A DNA stretch of 64,000 nt from Pseudomonadota bacterium (GTDB lineage Bacteria > Pseudomonadota > Alphaproteobacteria > Sphingomonadales > Sphingomonadaceae). Below, in pieces: positions 35,332-43,636 of the stretch (the stretch's first letter is position 1; every line of letters starts with the position of its first letter). The notes below the pieces were generated by a model that worked only from the letters and a program-made list of their open reading frames with translations, searched no databases and had not been told where the DNA came from. Made by a program: the position numbers and the translations under genes. The stretch covers positions 806,001 through 870,000 of the forward strand of contig JAIUPN010000001.1 of assembly GCA_020160755.1 (NCBI GenBank), read 5' to 3'.

Positions 35332-35765
35332 GTCGTTGCCGGCGCCTTCATATTCTTCGGCATATCGCCCATCTGCGGCGGCATATAGCGCTCGTCATGC
35401 TTGGCGAGGATGCGGTCGGCGACGAAGGTGCCGTCGGCACGCATCCGGCCGTCGGCGACCATGCCCGATTCCTCGCCGAACAGGTCGGGGACGATACCCG
35501 TATATTCGACCGGAACCGACGCCTTACCGTCGGTTGCGACGAAGCGAATCGTCAGCCCGTCGCTCTGGCGCACGATGCTGCCCTTCGCGACCATGCCGCC
35601 CAGCCGCATGGCCTCGCCAACTTCGGCCTTGCCGCCCTCGATCTCGACCGGGGTACGGAAATAGGCGGCCTCGTCGCGCAGCGCGCTCGCCGCGAGCACG
35701 CCCGCACCCGCGACGCCGCTCAATGCGACCAGCGCCAGAATCAACCGTTGGTGCTTGGCTTTCAT
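35328..35765 (-). CDS. ccmE: Heme chaperone CcmE
   Basis: A 145-residue periplasmic chaperone anchored by one N-terminal helix (LILALVALSGVAGAGVLAAS). It has the OB-fold body RLGGMVAKGSIVRQSDGLTI and the heme-attachment motif LAKHDERYMPP, with the covalent His123 and Tyr127. The start overlaps ccmD by 4 bp. Confidence 0.95.
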   Translation of the reverse strand: MKAKHQRLILALVALSGVAGAGVLAASALRDEAAYFRTPVEIEGGKAEVGEAMRLGGMVAKGSIVRQSDGLTIRFVATDGKASVPVEYTGIVPDLFGEESGMVADGRMRADGTFVADRILAKHDERYMPPQMGDMPKNMKAPATT

Positions 35766-35908
35766 TTCCTGTCCTTACGAAGCGCGTCGCTGCGCTTCTC
35801 GGCCTTTTTCATGGTGCTCCAGCTCGTCCACAGGACAAGCCCGGTCAGCACGATCGTCAGCCCATAGGCCGCGGCGACAAATGCCCATTGCCCGCCTCCG
35901 CTGATCAC
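35762..35908 (-). CDS. ccmD: Heme exporter accessory protein CcmD
   Basis: A 48-residue single-helix membrane protein. The sequence GGGQWAFVAAAYGLTIVLTG followed by LVLWTSWSTMKKAEKR is typical of CcmD. I chose GTG 35908 because AAAGGGG (35917-35923) lies 8 bp upstream; GTG 35917 is the alternative. It sits between ccmC and ccmE in the usual order and helps release heme-loaded CcmE. Confidence 0.85.
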   Translation of the reverse strand: MISGGGQWAFVAAAYGLTIVLTGLVLWTSWSTMKKAEKRSDALRKDRK

Positions 35909-35921
35909 CCCCGTCACCCCT

Positions 35922-36653
35922 TTAATCCTCCTCGTCGGCCAGTCGCCGCAATCGCGCCGCGACACGGTTATCGGCGATGATCCGTCGCATCCGCATCAGC
36001 ACGATCGCTCCGAATAACAGCGAAAAGCCCAGCACCGTCAAGAGCAGCGGCCAGAGCAGCGCCCCGTCGATGCTCGATCCGCCGAGCGTGATGCTCGGTC
36101 CCTGATGCAGACTGTTCCACCATACCACGCTGCGATTGATGATCGGGATATTGATCGCGCCGACCAGCGCATAGATCGCGGCGCCGCGCGACAGCGAACC
36201 GCCCTGCCTTTGCCCGTCGTCGCCGCTCGTCAGCGCAATGAAGCCCGCGTAAAGGAACAGCAGGACGAGCATCGAGGTCATCCGGCCGTCCCATTCCCAC
36301 CAGGTGCCCCACGTCGGGCGCCCCCAGATCGAACCGGTCGCGAGGCACAGCGCGGTGAACAGCATTCCCGGCACTGCGATCGCGCGCGCGGCGATACCCG
36401 ACAGCGGGTGGCGCCAGACGAGCTGGATCAGCCCGGCAATCGCCAGCGAGGTCCAGCCGCCCATGCCGAGCCACGCCGACGGCACATGGACATAAAGGAT
36501 ACGCGCGGTTTCGCCCTGCTTGTAATCGCCCGGCACCATCGCCAGCCCGGCCCAGCCACCCGCGAGCACGAGCAACAGCCCGATGCCGAGCAACCAGGGC
36601 GTCAGCGGCTTGGCAATCGCAAGAAAGCGCGTGGGATTGGCGTAGGCGTGCAT
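35922..36653 (-). CDS. ccmC: Heme exporter subunit CcmC
   Basis: A 243-residue inner-membrane protein with six helices. The tryptophan motif RPTWGTWWEWDGRMTSMLVL at about residue 125 and the flanking histidines (YVHVPSAW, SLHQGPSI) load heme onto CcmE. It is the first gene of the ccmCDEFGHI operon. ccmA and ccmB, which encode the ATPase and membrane partner, are not in this window. The 185 bp upstream holds no promoter I can name. Confidence 0.95.
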   Translation of the reverse strand: MHAYANPTRFLAIAKPLTPWLLGIGLLLVLAGGWAGLAMVPGDYKQGETARILYVHVPSAWLGMGGWTSLAIAGLIQLVWRHPLSGIAARAIAVPGMLFTALCLATGSIWGRPTWGTWWEWDGRMTSMLVLLFLYAGFIALTSGDDGQRQGGSLSRGAAIYALVGAINIPIINRSVVWWNSLHQGPSITLGGSSIDGALLWPLLLTVLGFSLLFGAIVLMRMRRIIADNRVAARLRRLADEED

Positions 36654-36838
36654 CGGATCGCGTCGTCCTTAGGCGAGCCGGAGAAAGGGGTCCAGCAATT
36701 TGCCCGGCGCGACCCGGCGGCCCTTCTCTCGCCGCCCGCGTGCACGCCGTCAACCCGCGGCGCATAGCGCGGTTCGTCGCCGTCCCGATTGAGCGAGGTC
36801 AAAAAAAACAATAATTGCGAATGAAGCGAGGGGCGCCC

Positions 36839-37192
36839 TTACCCCTCGGGCCGCGTCCATATCCAGCCGCCGGTCACCGCCGCCGCAACGACCGGCAGCA
36901 TCACCCACGGCCATGGCGAAAAGATCGCCGCAAGGACGATGCTGAACGCAAAGGCCGCCGTCGCCGCGATCTTGCCCTTGCGGCTGATCGCGCCCTTCTC
37001 GCGCCAGGCGACGATATGATGCCCGAAATGGGGATGGGTCAGCAGCCAGTTTTCGAGCCGCGGCGACGAGCGCGCAAAGCAAAATGCGGCAAGGATCACG
37101 AACGGCACGGTGGGGAGCAGCGGCAGGAAGGCGCCAATCGCGCCAAGGCCCAGCGACGCCCAGCCCGCGATCAGATAGAAATGCCGTTTCAT
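36839..37192 (-). CDS. DUF454 (YbaN-type) small membrane protein
   Basis: A 117-residue inner-membrane protein with the DUF454 pattern: AGWASLGLGAIGAFLPLLPT, VPFVILAAFCFARSSPRLEN, WLLTHPHFGH and, after KGAISRKGKI, two further helices. The E. coli YbaN family has no firm function. It is transcribed alone, between ccmC and the dehydrogenase gene on the same strand. Confidence 0.9.
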   Translation of the reverse strand: MKRHFYLIAGWASLGLGAIGAFLPLLPTVPFVILAAFCFARSSPRLENWLLTHPHFGHHIVAWREKGAISRKGKIAATAAFAFSIVLAAIFSPWPWVMLPVVAAAVTGGWIWTRPEG

Positions 37193-37239
37193 CGACGGCT
37201 GGCTTAGCGGAAATCAGGCCGCGCGCCAGCCCTCGACCG

Positions 37240-38289
37240 TTAGCCCCGCCCGATCAGCTTCTGCGCCATCCGGTCGGCAACCGCCGACGCGGGTGTGCCG
37301 CTCGCCTTGCTCTCGGCCCAGATTTCGGCAAGCCGCCCGGGGATCAGGCGGATGCGGCTCTCGACTTCCTCGCGGCTGCCCTGCCCCAGATATTCGAGCG
37401 CGACGTTGATGATGCCGCCCGCGTTGATCACATAATCGGGGGCATAGACGATGCCACGATCGTGGATGCGCTGTCCGTCGACTGCGGTCGCCAGCTGGTT
37501 GTTCGCGCCGCCCGCAATGATCGGCACGCGCAGTTTCTCGATGCTTTGCTCGGTCAGGATCGCGCCGAGCGCGTTCGGGCTCAGCACATCGGCCTCGATC
37601 TCCATGATCGCCGCCGAATCGGCAAGCCCGGCACCCAGTTCGTCGGCGAGTTCCTTCGCGCGCGTCAGATTGACGTCGGCGAGCGTCAGGATCGCGCCAT
37701 CGGCGGCGAGCCGCCTCGCGACGCCGCCGCCCACGCTGCCCACGCCCTGAATCGCGACGCGCACCCCTTTTGCACTATCGGTGCCGAGCCCCTGCTTGAT
37801 GGCGGCGAGGATGCCCAGATAGACGCCGAGCGCGGTCTGCGGGCCCGGATCGCCACCGACTTCGTCGCCCGCGACAGGCAAGCCGCTGACATGCTTGGTC
37901 TGGTGGGAAATCGCGACGATGTCGGCAACCGACATGCCGACATCTTCGGCCGTGACATAGGCGCCGCCCAGCGAATCGACCGCGCGGCCGAATGCCGCAA
38001 GCAGTTCGGGGGTCTTCGCCCCGCCTTCGTCGGCGAGGATCACGCCCTTGCCGCCGCCCATCGGCAGCCCGGCCATCGCATTCTTGTAGCTCATGCCGCG
38101 CGACAGGCGCAGCGCGTCGGTGATTGCCGCCGCGCGCTGCGGATAATGCCAGTAACGCACGCCGCCCGCGCCGGGGCCGAGGTGGGTCGAGTGAACGGCG
38201 ATGACCGCCGTCAGCCCGCTCGCGCGATCGCGGAACATGTGGACATGTTCATGATCGTCGAAATCGGCGAAATCCCAGACAGCGGACAT
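37240..38289 (-). CDS. Leucine-type amino acid dehydrogenase (Glu/Leu/Phe/Val family)
   Basis: A 349-residue NAD-dependent dehydrogenase that deaminates a branched or aromatic amino acid to its 2-oxo acid. It shows GPGAGGVRYW, the catalytic region AMAGLPMGGGKGVILAD with lysine, and the NAD site AIQGVGSVGGGVARRLAADG. The length and N-terminus fit leucine/valine dehydrogenases rather than glutamate dehydrogenase. An 18-bp palindrome lies 22 bp upstream of the start and may be its operator. Exact substrate choice cannot be read with certainty. Confidence 0.9.
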   Translation of the reverse strand: MSAVWDFADFDDHEHVHMFRDRASGLTAVIAVHSTHLGPGAGGVRYWHYPQRAAAITDALRLSRGMSYKNAMAGLPMGGGKGVILADEGGAKTPELLAAFGRAVDSLGGAYVTAEDVGMSVADIVAISHQTKHVSGLPVAGDEVGGDPGPQTALGVYLGILAAIKQGLGTDSAKGVRVAIQGVGSVGGGVARRLAADGAILTLADVNLTRAKELADELGAGLADSAAIMEIEADVLSPNALGAILTEQSIEKLRVPIIAGGANNQLATAVDGQRIHDRGIVYAPDYVINAGGIINVALEYLGQGSREEVESRIRLIPGRLAEIWAESKASGTPASAVADRMAQKLIGRG

Positions 38290-38311
38290 TGGCTCATCCT
38301 CGTATTAGAAA

Positions 38312-38329
38312 ATTACGTCAGGACGTAAT
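38312..38329. promoter_or_regulatory. Perfect palindrome ATTACGTC-AG-GACGTAAT upstream of the dehydrogenase
   Basis: Eight-base perfect arms around a two-base centre, 23 bp before the start codon of the leucine-type dehydrogenase, in the position of an operator. The ACGT-centred half-sites resemble those I recall for regulators of branched-chain amino acid breakdown (LiuR/LiuQ). The regulator is not in this window. Confidence 0.6.
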
Positions 38330-38385
38330 AATGCAACGAGCGCGCCGAGTCACCCCAAAAGCGTCCATGCGCGATGTTAGAGAGA

Positions 38386-38462
38386 TGGGGCGACCAACGG
38401 GGCTCGAACCCGCGACCTCCGGTACCACAAACCGGCGCTCTAACCAACTGAGCTATGGTCGC
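38386..38462 (-). tRNA. tRNA-His (GTG anticodon)
   Basis: Cloverleaf on the minus strand with acceptor GCGACCA/TGGTCGC, D-arm TAGCTCAGTTGGTTAGAGC, anticodon loop TTGTGGT (anticodon GTG) and T-arm GCGGGTTCGAGCCCCGT. The 3' CCA is encoded at 38386-38388. A genomic G at 38463 is in the -1 position, and residue 73 is C, the hallmark pair of tRNA-His. Confidence 0.95.
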
Positions 38463-38576
38463 CACATAAGCGAAGAGCGGCGCACGAAGCACCCTCGACA
38501 GCGCGCGGCGAATAGGCGCGCATCCCCCCGTTCGTCAAGCATTGTTCGCACGCGCTTCCCTGCTAAAAAGCGCGCC

Positions 38577-39257
38577 ATGGCTGCGAATGATCATGTCGAC
38601 ATGGCGACCTCGGGCGCCGACCGCACTGCGGAGCGGCTTGCCGCCGTCCCCGGCGTCCGCCGCGCGCCGACGCCAAAGCTCCAGCAGTTCATGCTTTCGG
38701 GCTTTCTGGGCGCCGACACCTGCGCCGCGTTGATCGCGCAGATCGACCGCGACGTGCGGCCGTCGACGATCGCCGATCCGAACGGCGACGAGGCGTTTCG
38801 TACCAGCACGACCTGCGACCTCGACCATCGCGACCCGATCGTGGTCGCGGTCAACAACCGCCTCCACGACCTCACCGGCATCCCCCGCGAATATGGCGAG
38901 CCGATGCAGGGCCAGCGCTACGACGTCGGACAGGAATTCAAGGCGCACACCGATTATTTCGATCCGCACGGCGCCGACTGGGAAACCTATTGCGCAATTC
39001 CGGGGCAGCGCAGCTGGACGCTGATGATCTATCTGAACGAGCCCGCCGCGGGCGGCGCGACGCGCTTCCTCGCGACGGGCAAGATGCATCAGCCCGAGGC
39101 GGGCAAGCTGCTCGCATGGAACAATGTGCGGCCCGACGGCACCGCGAACCCCGACACGCTCCACCACGGGATGAAGGTGCGCAAGGGCCGCAAATATATC
39201 ATCACGAAATGGTTTCGCGAGCGGCCGTGGCCATGGGCCGAGGGGGAGCTGGCCTAG
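38577..39257 (+). CDS. Fe(II)/2-oxoglutarate-dependent prolyl 4-hydroxylase-like oxygenase
   Basis: A 226-residue oxygenase with the double-stranded beta-helix core: MQGQRYDVGQEFKAHTDYFD (iron His and Asp), RSWTLMIYLNEPAAGGATRF and LHHGMKVRKGRKYIITKWFR (second iron His, and a basic residue for 2-oxoglutarate). This is the P4Hc architecture. The hydroxylated substrate is unknown. The start at 38577 begins just before the family-like region, and the ribosome site is weak. The tRNA-His gene lies on the opposite strand upstream. Confidence 0.9.
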   Translation: MAANDHVDMATSGADRTAERLAAVPGVRRAPTPKLQQFMLSGFLGADTCAALIAQIDRDVRPSTIADPNGDEAFRTSTTCDLDHRDPIVVAVNNRLHDLTGIPREYGEPMQGQRYDVGQEFKAHTDYFDPHGADWETYCAIPGQRSWTLMIYLNEPAAGGATRFLATGKMHQPEAGKLLAWNNVRPDGTANPDTLHHGMKVRKGRKYIITKWFRERPWPWAEGELA

Positions 39258-39275
39258 CCAGCCCCCACCCCGCTT

Positions 39276-40022
39276 TTACTTCACCAGACGATACTGGAAG
39301 TTCAGCGTCAGCGTGTTGGAAACGCGGCCCGGCTCGACCGGGGTCGCCTTTGCCGAACCGGCGTCCATCGCCATGCGCACCATCGGCATCGGCGGTTGCG
39401 GGCCAAAGCTGCCGCCTTCGCTGATCGAAACGAGCTCGACGCCGCGGAAACCCGCCAGACGCGCATAATCCTGCGCCTTCGCTTCGGCCGCCTTGATCGC
39501 GGAACCGCGGGCGCCGACAAGCTGTGCGTCGGGGTCCTTCATGCCGAACGACGGCCCGTCGATGTTGGTGCCGCCCGCGGCGACGAGGGCGTCGAGCAGC
39601 AGGCCGATGTCCTCGATCTTCGATGTCGTCGCGCGTACGCTGTTCGACACCTGATATCCGAGGAAGCGCGGCGGCTGACCGTCGCCGCGATTGTTATAGT
39701 CATACTGCGGCGACAGGTTGATGCCGCTCGTCTGGATGTCCTCGGGCTTGATTCCGCGCGCCTTCGCCGCGGCGATCAACTTGTCCATTGCGGTAGCATT
39801 GGCACGCATCGCCTCGACAGCGGTCGGCGCGGTTGTCGTGACGCCGGCGCCGACGCTCGCCTGATCGGGACGCGAGCGCACTTCCTCGCTGACCGAGAAG
39901 GTCAGGATCGGCCCCTGGATTGTTGCTGCTGCCACCGTCGAACCTCCCTGCTGCGCAAGCGCGGGCGTTGCCGCCATCAGCGCCAGTCCGGTTGCCATAA
40001 CGGCGAACAATTGCTTCGTCAT
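39276..40022 (-). CDS. Periplasmic SIMPL domain protein (DUF541)
   Basis: A 248-residue protein with signal peptide MTKQLFAVMATGLALMAATPALAQ. The SIMPL/DUF541 features are FSVSEEVRSRPDQASVGAGV, AMRANATAMDKLIAAAKARG, IQTSGINLSPQYDYNNRGDG, GYQVSNSVRATTSKIEDIG and AEAKAQDYARLAG. The family includes YggE-type envelope proteins tied to oxidative stress. It is convergent with the oxygenase gene. Confidence 0.92.
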   Translation of the reverse strand: MTKQLFAVMATGLALMAATPALAQQGGSTVAAATIQGPILTFSVSEEVRSRPDQASVGAGVTTTAPTAVEAMRANATAMDKLIAAAKARGIKPEDIQTSGINLSPQYDYNNRGDGQPPRFLGYQVSNSVRATTSKIEDIGLLLDALVAAGGTNIDGPSFGMKDPDAQLVGARGSAIKAAEAKAQDYARLAGFRGVELVSISEGGSFGPQPPMPMVRMAMDAGSAKATPVEPGRVSNTLTLNFQYRLVK

Positions 40023-40156
40023 TTCATTCTCCTGTGAACCGGGCTTCCGGTTATCTGTGATCTCCGCCCCGTAACGCAGACGGAGCGAACCCGTTCCGGC
40101 CTTTGTACGCAGCGCGCTTGCATGATGCTGAACGCGCCAGTAGCGAGCCGTTCATC

Positions 40157-41932
40157 ATGGCAGCACCGATTTTATCATATGAAGGCCTCGGCCTTGTGCA
40201 GGGCAGCGGCTGGCTGTTCCAGGACCTCGACATCTATGTCGGCGAACGCGACCGGCTGGCGCTGATCGGCCGCAACGGCGCGGGCAAGACGACCCTGCTC
40301 AAACTGCTCGCGGGGCAGATCGACGCCGACAAGGGCAAGCGCGTGATCGTGCCCGGCACGCATGTCGTGATGCTCGAACAGGAGCCCGATTTTTCGGGCT
40401 TTGCGACGCTGATGGATTTCGCCGTCGACGCGCCCAACGCGCCCGAAGCCTTTGAAGTCGCGGCGATCGCCGACCAGCTCGGCATCGACATGACCCGCAC
40501 CGCCGCCAGCGCGTCGGGCGGCGAACGCCGCCGCGCCGCGCTCGCCCGCGCGCTCGCGCAGAACCCCGACGTGCTGCTGCTCGACGAACCGACCAACCAC
40601 CTCGACCTCGCCGCGATCGACTGGCTCGAAAGCTGGCTAGCACGCTACACCGGCGCCTTTGTCGCGATCAGCCATGACCGCACCTTCCTCACCCGCCTGA
40701 CGCGCCAGACCCTGTGGCTCGACCGCGGCAGCATCCGCCGCAAGGAAATCGGCTTCGGCGGGTTCGAGGAATGGAGCGACGCCGTCGCCGCCGAGGAAGC
40801 GCGCGCCGCGCAGCGTCTCGACTCGAAGCTACGACTCGAGGCGCACTGGCTCGAACGCGGCGTCACCGCACGCCGCAAGCGCAACCAGGGGCGGCTCGAG
40901 AAGCTCAAGGAAATGCGCGCCACGCGCGCCGCGATGATCGGCGGCCCCGGCGTCGCCAAGCTCGGCCTCGCCAATGACGATGTCCGCTCGAAATCGGTGA
41001 TCGTCGCCGAGGGCGTGTCGAAAAGCTTCGGCGACCGCACGATCATCAAGGACCTCGATTTCCGCGTCCAGCGCGGCGACCGCATCGGCATCGTCGGCGC
41101 CAACGGCGCGGGCAAGTCGACCCTGCTCAAGCTGCTCACCGGCGAAATCCAGCCCGACGAGGGCAAGATCACCCTCGCCCCGACGCTCGACGGTATCGTC
41201 ATCGACCAGCAGCGCAGCCTGTTGTCGCCCGAAAAGACCGTCCGCGACATCCTCTCCGACGGCGGCGACTGGGTCGAGGTGCGCGGCGTCAAAAAGCATA
41301 TCCAGGGCTATCTCAAGGAGTTCCTCTTCGACCCCGGTATCGTCGAGGCCAGCGTCGGCGCGCTCTCGGGCGGCGAGCGTTCGCGCCTCCTCCTCGCGCG
41401 CGAATTCGCCCGCGAATCGAACCTGCTCGTGCTCGACGAGCCGACGAACGATCTCGACCTCGAAACGCTCGACCTCTTGCAGGAAGTCATCGCCGACTAT
41501 GCCGGCACCGTGCTGCTCGTCAGCCACGACCGCGACTTCCTCGACCGCACCGTCACCGTCACCCTCGGCCTCGACGGGTCGGGCAGGGTCGACATCGTCG
41601 CGGGCGGCTATGCCGACTGGGAGGCGAAGCGCGTCAAGCCGAACAGCGTCAAAACCAAGGCCACGACCGCCGCGCCACCACCCCCGCCGACCGCGCGCAA
41701 GAAATTGAGCTACAAGGACCAGCGCGACTACGACCTCCTCCCCGGCCGGATCGAGGAGATCGAGAAGGAGATGGGCGTGATCGAGACCGAACTGTCCGAC
41801 GGCACCCTGTTCACGCGCGACAACGCGCGCTTCCATGCATTGACGGCCAAGCTCGACACGCTGCGCGAGGAAAAGGCGGCGGCGGAGGATCGCTGGCTCG
41901 CGCTGGCCGAAGAGGTGGAAGCACTGGGATAA
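40157..41932 (+). CDS. ABC-F family ATPase (Uup-like)
   Basis: A 591-residue soluble ATPase with two ABC domains. Walker A motifs are GRNGAGKTTLLKLLAG and GANGAGKSTLLKLLTG, signatures ASGGERRRAALARALA and LSGGERSRLLLAREFA, and Walker B regions LLLDEPTNHLDL and LVLDEPTNDLDL. The C-terminal charged tail (about residues 525-591) is predicted coiled coil as in Uup, which binds DNA or the ribosome. The start at MAAPILSY is chosen; an upstream in-frame ATG at 40103 adds unrelated residues. There are no membrane segments, so it is not a transporter. Confidence 0.92.
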   Translation: MAAPILSYEGLGLVQGSGWLFQDLDIYVGERDRLALIGRNGAGKTTLLKLLAGQIDADKGKRVIVPGTHVVMLEQEPDFSGFATLMDFAVDAPNAPEAFEVAAIADQLGIDMTRTAASASGGERRRAALARALAQNPDVLLLDEPTNHLDLAAIDWLESWLARYTGAFVAISHDRTFLTRLTRQTLWLDRGSIRRKEIGFGGFEEWSDAVAAEEARAAQRLDSKLRLEAHWLERGVTARRKRNQGRLEKLKEMRATRAAMIGGPGVAKLGLANDDVRSKSVIVAEGVSKSFGDRTIIKDLDFRVQRGDRIGIVGANGAGKSTLLKLLTGEIQPDEGKITLAPTLDGIVIDQQRSLLSPEKTVRDILSDGGDWVEVRGVKKHIQGYLKEFLFDPGIVEASVGALSGGERSRLLLAREFARESNLLVLDEPTNDLDLETLDLLQEVIADYAGTVLLVSHDRDFLDRTVTVTLGLDGSGRVDIVAGGYADWEAKRVKPNSVKTKATTAAPPPPPTARKKLSYKDQRDYDLLPGRIEEIEKEMGVIETELSDGTLFTRDNARFHALTAKLDTLREEKAAAEDRWLALAEEVEALG

Positions 41933-41989
41933 TCACGAGGTTGCCAAATATTGCGCCCCCCTTCAGAAGCACAATGAGGGGGAAAAGAC

Positions 41990-42502
41990 ATGGCCAACTA
42001 TTCGGAAATGCCGGAGTCGGAAATACCGGAACTGAAGGGCGTTGCAGGCTGGCTGGGCCTGTTCGTTATCATCCTGTCGGTCATCTCGCCGTTGCGCAGC
42101 ATCATCCAGACTGGCCTGACCCTTCAGATTGCGCCGGACATCGAAGCGCAACTGGGAACGAAGTGGACAATATATGCAGGCTTTACCTGGAGCCTGACAG
42201 CCGCGACGGCCGTGGCGACGCTCTATTTCGCCTATCGCCTCATATGGGTCCAGAATCGATCCACAGTGCGCCTCGTCATCAGAGGATTATGGGTAGTGAC
42301 TGCCGGTGCCCTCGCACTGGACTTCATCGTCGCCAGCATTTTATGGCCCGAAAATATCGCGCAACTTGACCCTGAGTATATGAAGGGCATCTTCCAGTCG
42401 CTGATATTTGCCACGGTCTGGTCGCTCTACCTCATGAAATCCCGGCGCGTCGCGAACACCTATGTAGACGATCAATCCGAAGCGCAGCAGATATTTGGCT
42501 AA
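41990..42502 (+). CDS. DUF2569-like inner-membrane protein
   Basis: A 170-residue protein. Its first conserved part, KGVAGWLGLFVIILSVISPL, is characteristic of DUF2569. Four membrane helices are visible, at about residues 20-40, 60-82, 96-115 and 130-148. No function is known. It is convergent with the DUF6456 gene after 3 bp. Confidence 0.75.
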   Translation: MANYSEMPESEIPELKGVAGWLGLFVIILSVISPLRSIIQTGLTLQIAPDIEAQLGTKWTIYAGFTWSLTAATAVATLYFAYRLIWVQNRSTVRLVIRGLWVVTAGALALDFIVASILWPENIAQLDPEYMKGIFQSLIFATVWSLYLMKSRRVANTYVDDQSEAQQIFG

Positions 42503-42505
42503 GCC

Positions 42506-42988
42506 TCACCCGGTCCCGTAAAAGCGCGCCAGCCGGTCGAGCGCCAGCCCCAGCACCAGCTTGCCCGATCGCGCCGGCCACCCCAGCATTTTCTCGGCAC
42601 CCCCAATCCCCTCGCCCGCGCATATCACGCGCCAGCAAATATCAGCCAGCCCCGGCCCCACCGCGTCGAGCGCGCCATGAAAGCGCCGGTGCGCGTCGAT
42701 CCGCGCCAGCGATGCATCCGACGCCCGCGCGCCGCCGCGACTTTTCGCGGGCGGTGCCGCATCCCAGCGCATCGTCACCCGCCCCGCAAGCCCCGCGCGC
42801 TCATAATCTGCGCGCAGCCGCTCGCCGGCACGAAACTGTGCATCGGTCAGATGCCCGCGCGACGCGAGCCAGGCGATCGGGCTTTCGGCCACATGGACCG
42901 TCACATGCCGCATCACCTGCGGCCCCGCCTTACCCGGATCGATCCGGTCGTCGGGGTGAAGGCGCGTCTCGAGGCGGCGTGCGGTCAT
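42506..42988 (-). CDS. DUF6456 domain protein
   Basis: A 160-residue protein with the pattern of DUF6456: ESPIAWLASRGHLTDAQFRA, GERLRADYERAGLAGRVTMRW, SDASLARIDAHRRFHGALDA and ENMLG-like AEKMLGWPARSGKLVLGLAL. Family members are alphaproteobacterial, with helix-turn-helix-like segments, and are of unknown function. AGGAG lies before ATG 42988. It is divergent from the XRE regulator across 87 bp. Confidence 0.8.
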   Translation of the reverse strand: MTARRLETRLHPDDRIDPGKAGPQVMRHVTVHVAESPIAWLASRGHLTDAQFRAGERLRADYERAGLAGRVTMRWDAAPPAKSRGGARASDASLARIDAHRRFHGALDAVGPGLADICWRVICAGEGIGGAEKMLGWPARSGKLVLGLALDRLARFYGTG

Positions 42989-43075
42989 GCGATTCTCCTT
43001 TACTACGTCCGGGCTTGACACTGGAATATTTTGTAGGAAAGAAGAAACCGATTTGGTTATCTGAAGGTTGCCGCC

Positions 43076-43636
43076 ATGATCAACAGCATCCGTTCGGTCC
43101 GCCGTGCCAAGGGCCTCACCCTCGAAGAAGTCGGCCAGCGCTGCGTTCCGCCGACCACCGCACAGACGATCGGCCGCCTCGAAACGGGCACGCGGACGCT
43201 CTCGCTGGGCTGGATGAACCGCATCGCCGCAGCGCTCGGCGTCGACGCCGCCGAACTCGTCCAGTTGCCGCAGGACACCCAGCTCACCATCACCGCGCTC
43301 CTCGGTGCCGAGGGGGCGCAGGCCCCGACGCGCGTCGAACAGGCGCTCACCGCGCGTCCGGGCGAAGATATGGTCGCGGTGCGCGTCACCTCCTCGATCG
43401 GCGACTATCGCGCCGGCGACGAAATCTGGTGCCGCCGGATCGCGGGCGACTGGGCCAGCGTGCTCAACCGCGACCTGCTCGTGCCGCGCCCCGCGGGCCG
43501 CTTCTTCTTCGCGCGCCTGCTCAACGTCGATGGCGAAAAACTCCATCTGCTCCCGCTCGGCACCGGGCAGCGCCAGCAGGTCGTCAGCAACCCGCCATGG
43601 GCCGCGGTTGCGGTTCGTCTGCTTCGTTCACTCTGA
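43076..43636 (+). CDS. XRE-type transcriptional regulator
   Basis: A 186-residue protein. Residues 5-60 are a Cro/CI helix-turn-helix (RSVRRAKGLTLEEVGQRCVP, TIGRLETGTRTLSLGWMNRI). The C-terminal 120 residues (DMVAVRVTSSIGDYRAGDEI, LVPRPAGRFFFARLLNVDGE) look like a small beta-rich sensor domain without a readable ligand or protease site. It is divergent from the DUF6456 gene and its stop is directly followed by the GTG start of the glycosyltransferase, so the two are coupled. Confidence 0.85.
   Translation: MINSIRSVRRAKGLTLEEVGQRCVPPTTAQTIGRLETGTRTLSLGWMNRIAAALGVDAAELVQLPQDTQLTITALLGAEGAQAPTRVEQALTARPGEDMVAVRVTSSIGDYRAGDEIWCRRIAGDWASVLNRDLLVPRPAGRFFFARLLNVDGEKLHLLPLGTGQRQQVVSNPPWAAVAVRLLRSL

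Noticed and set aside
33421..35388. Long plus-strand open frame opposite ccmF
   Set aside because: Antisense to ccmF, composed mainly of Arg, Gln, Asp and His, with no motif.
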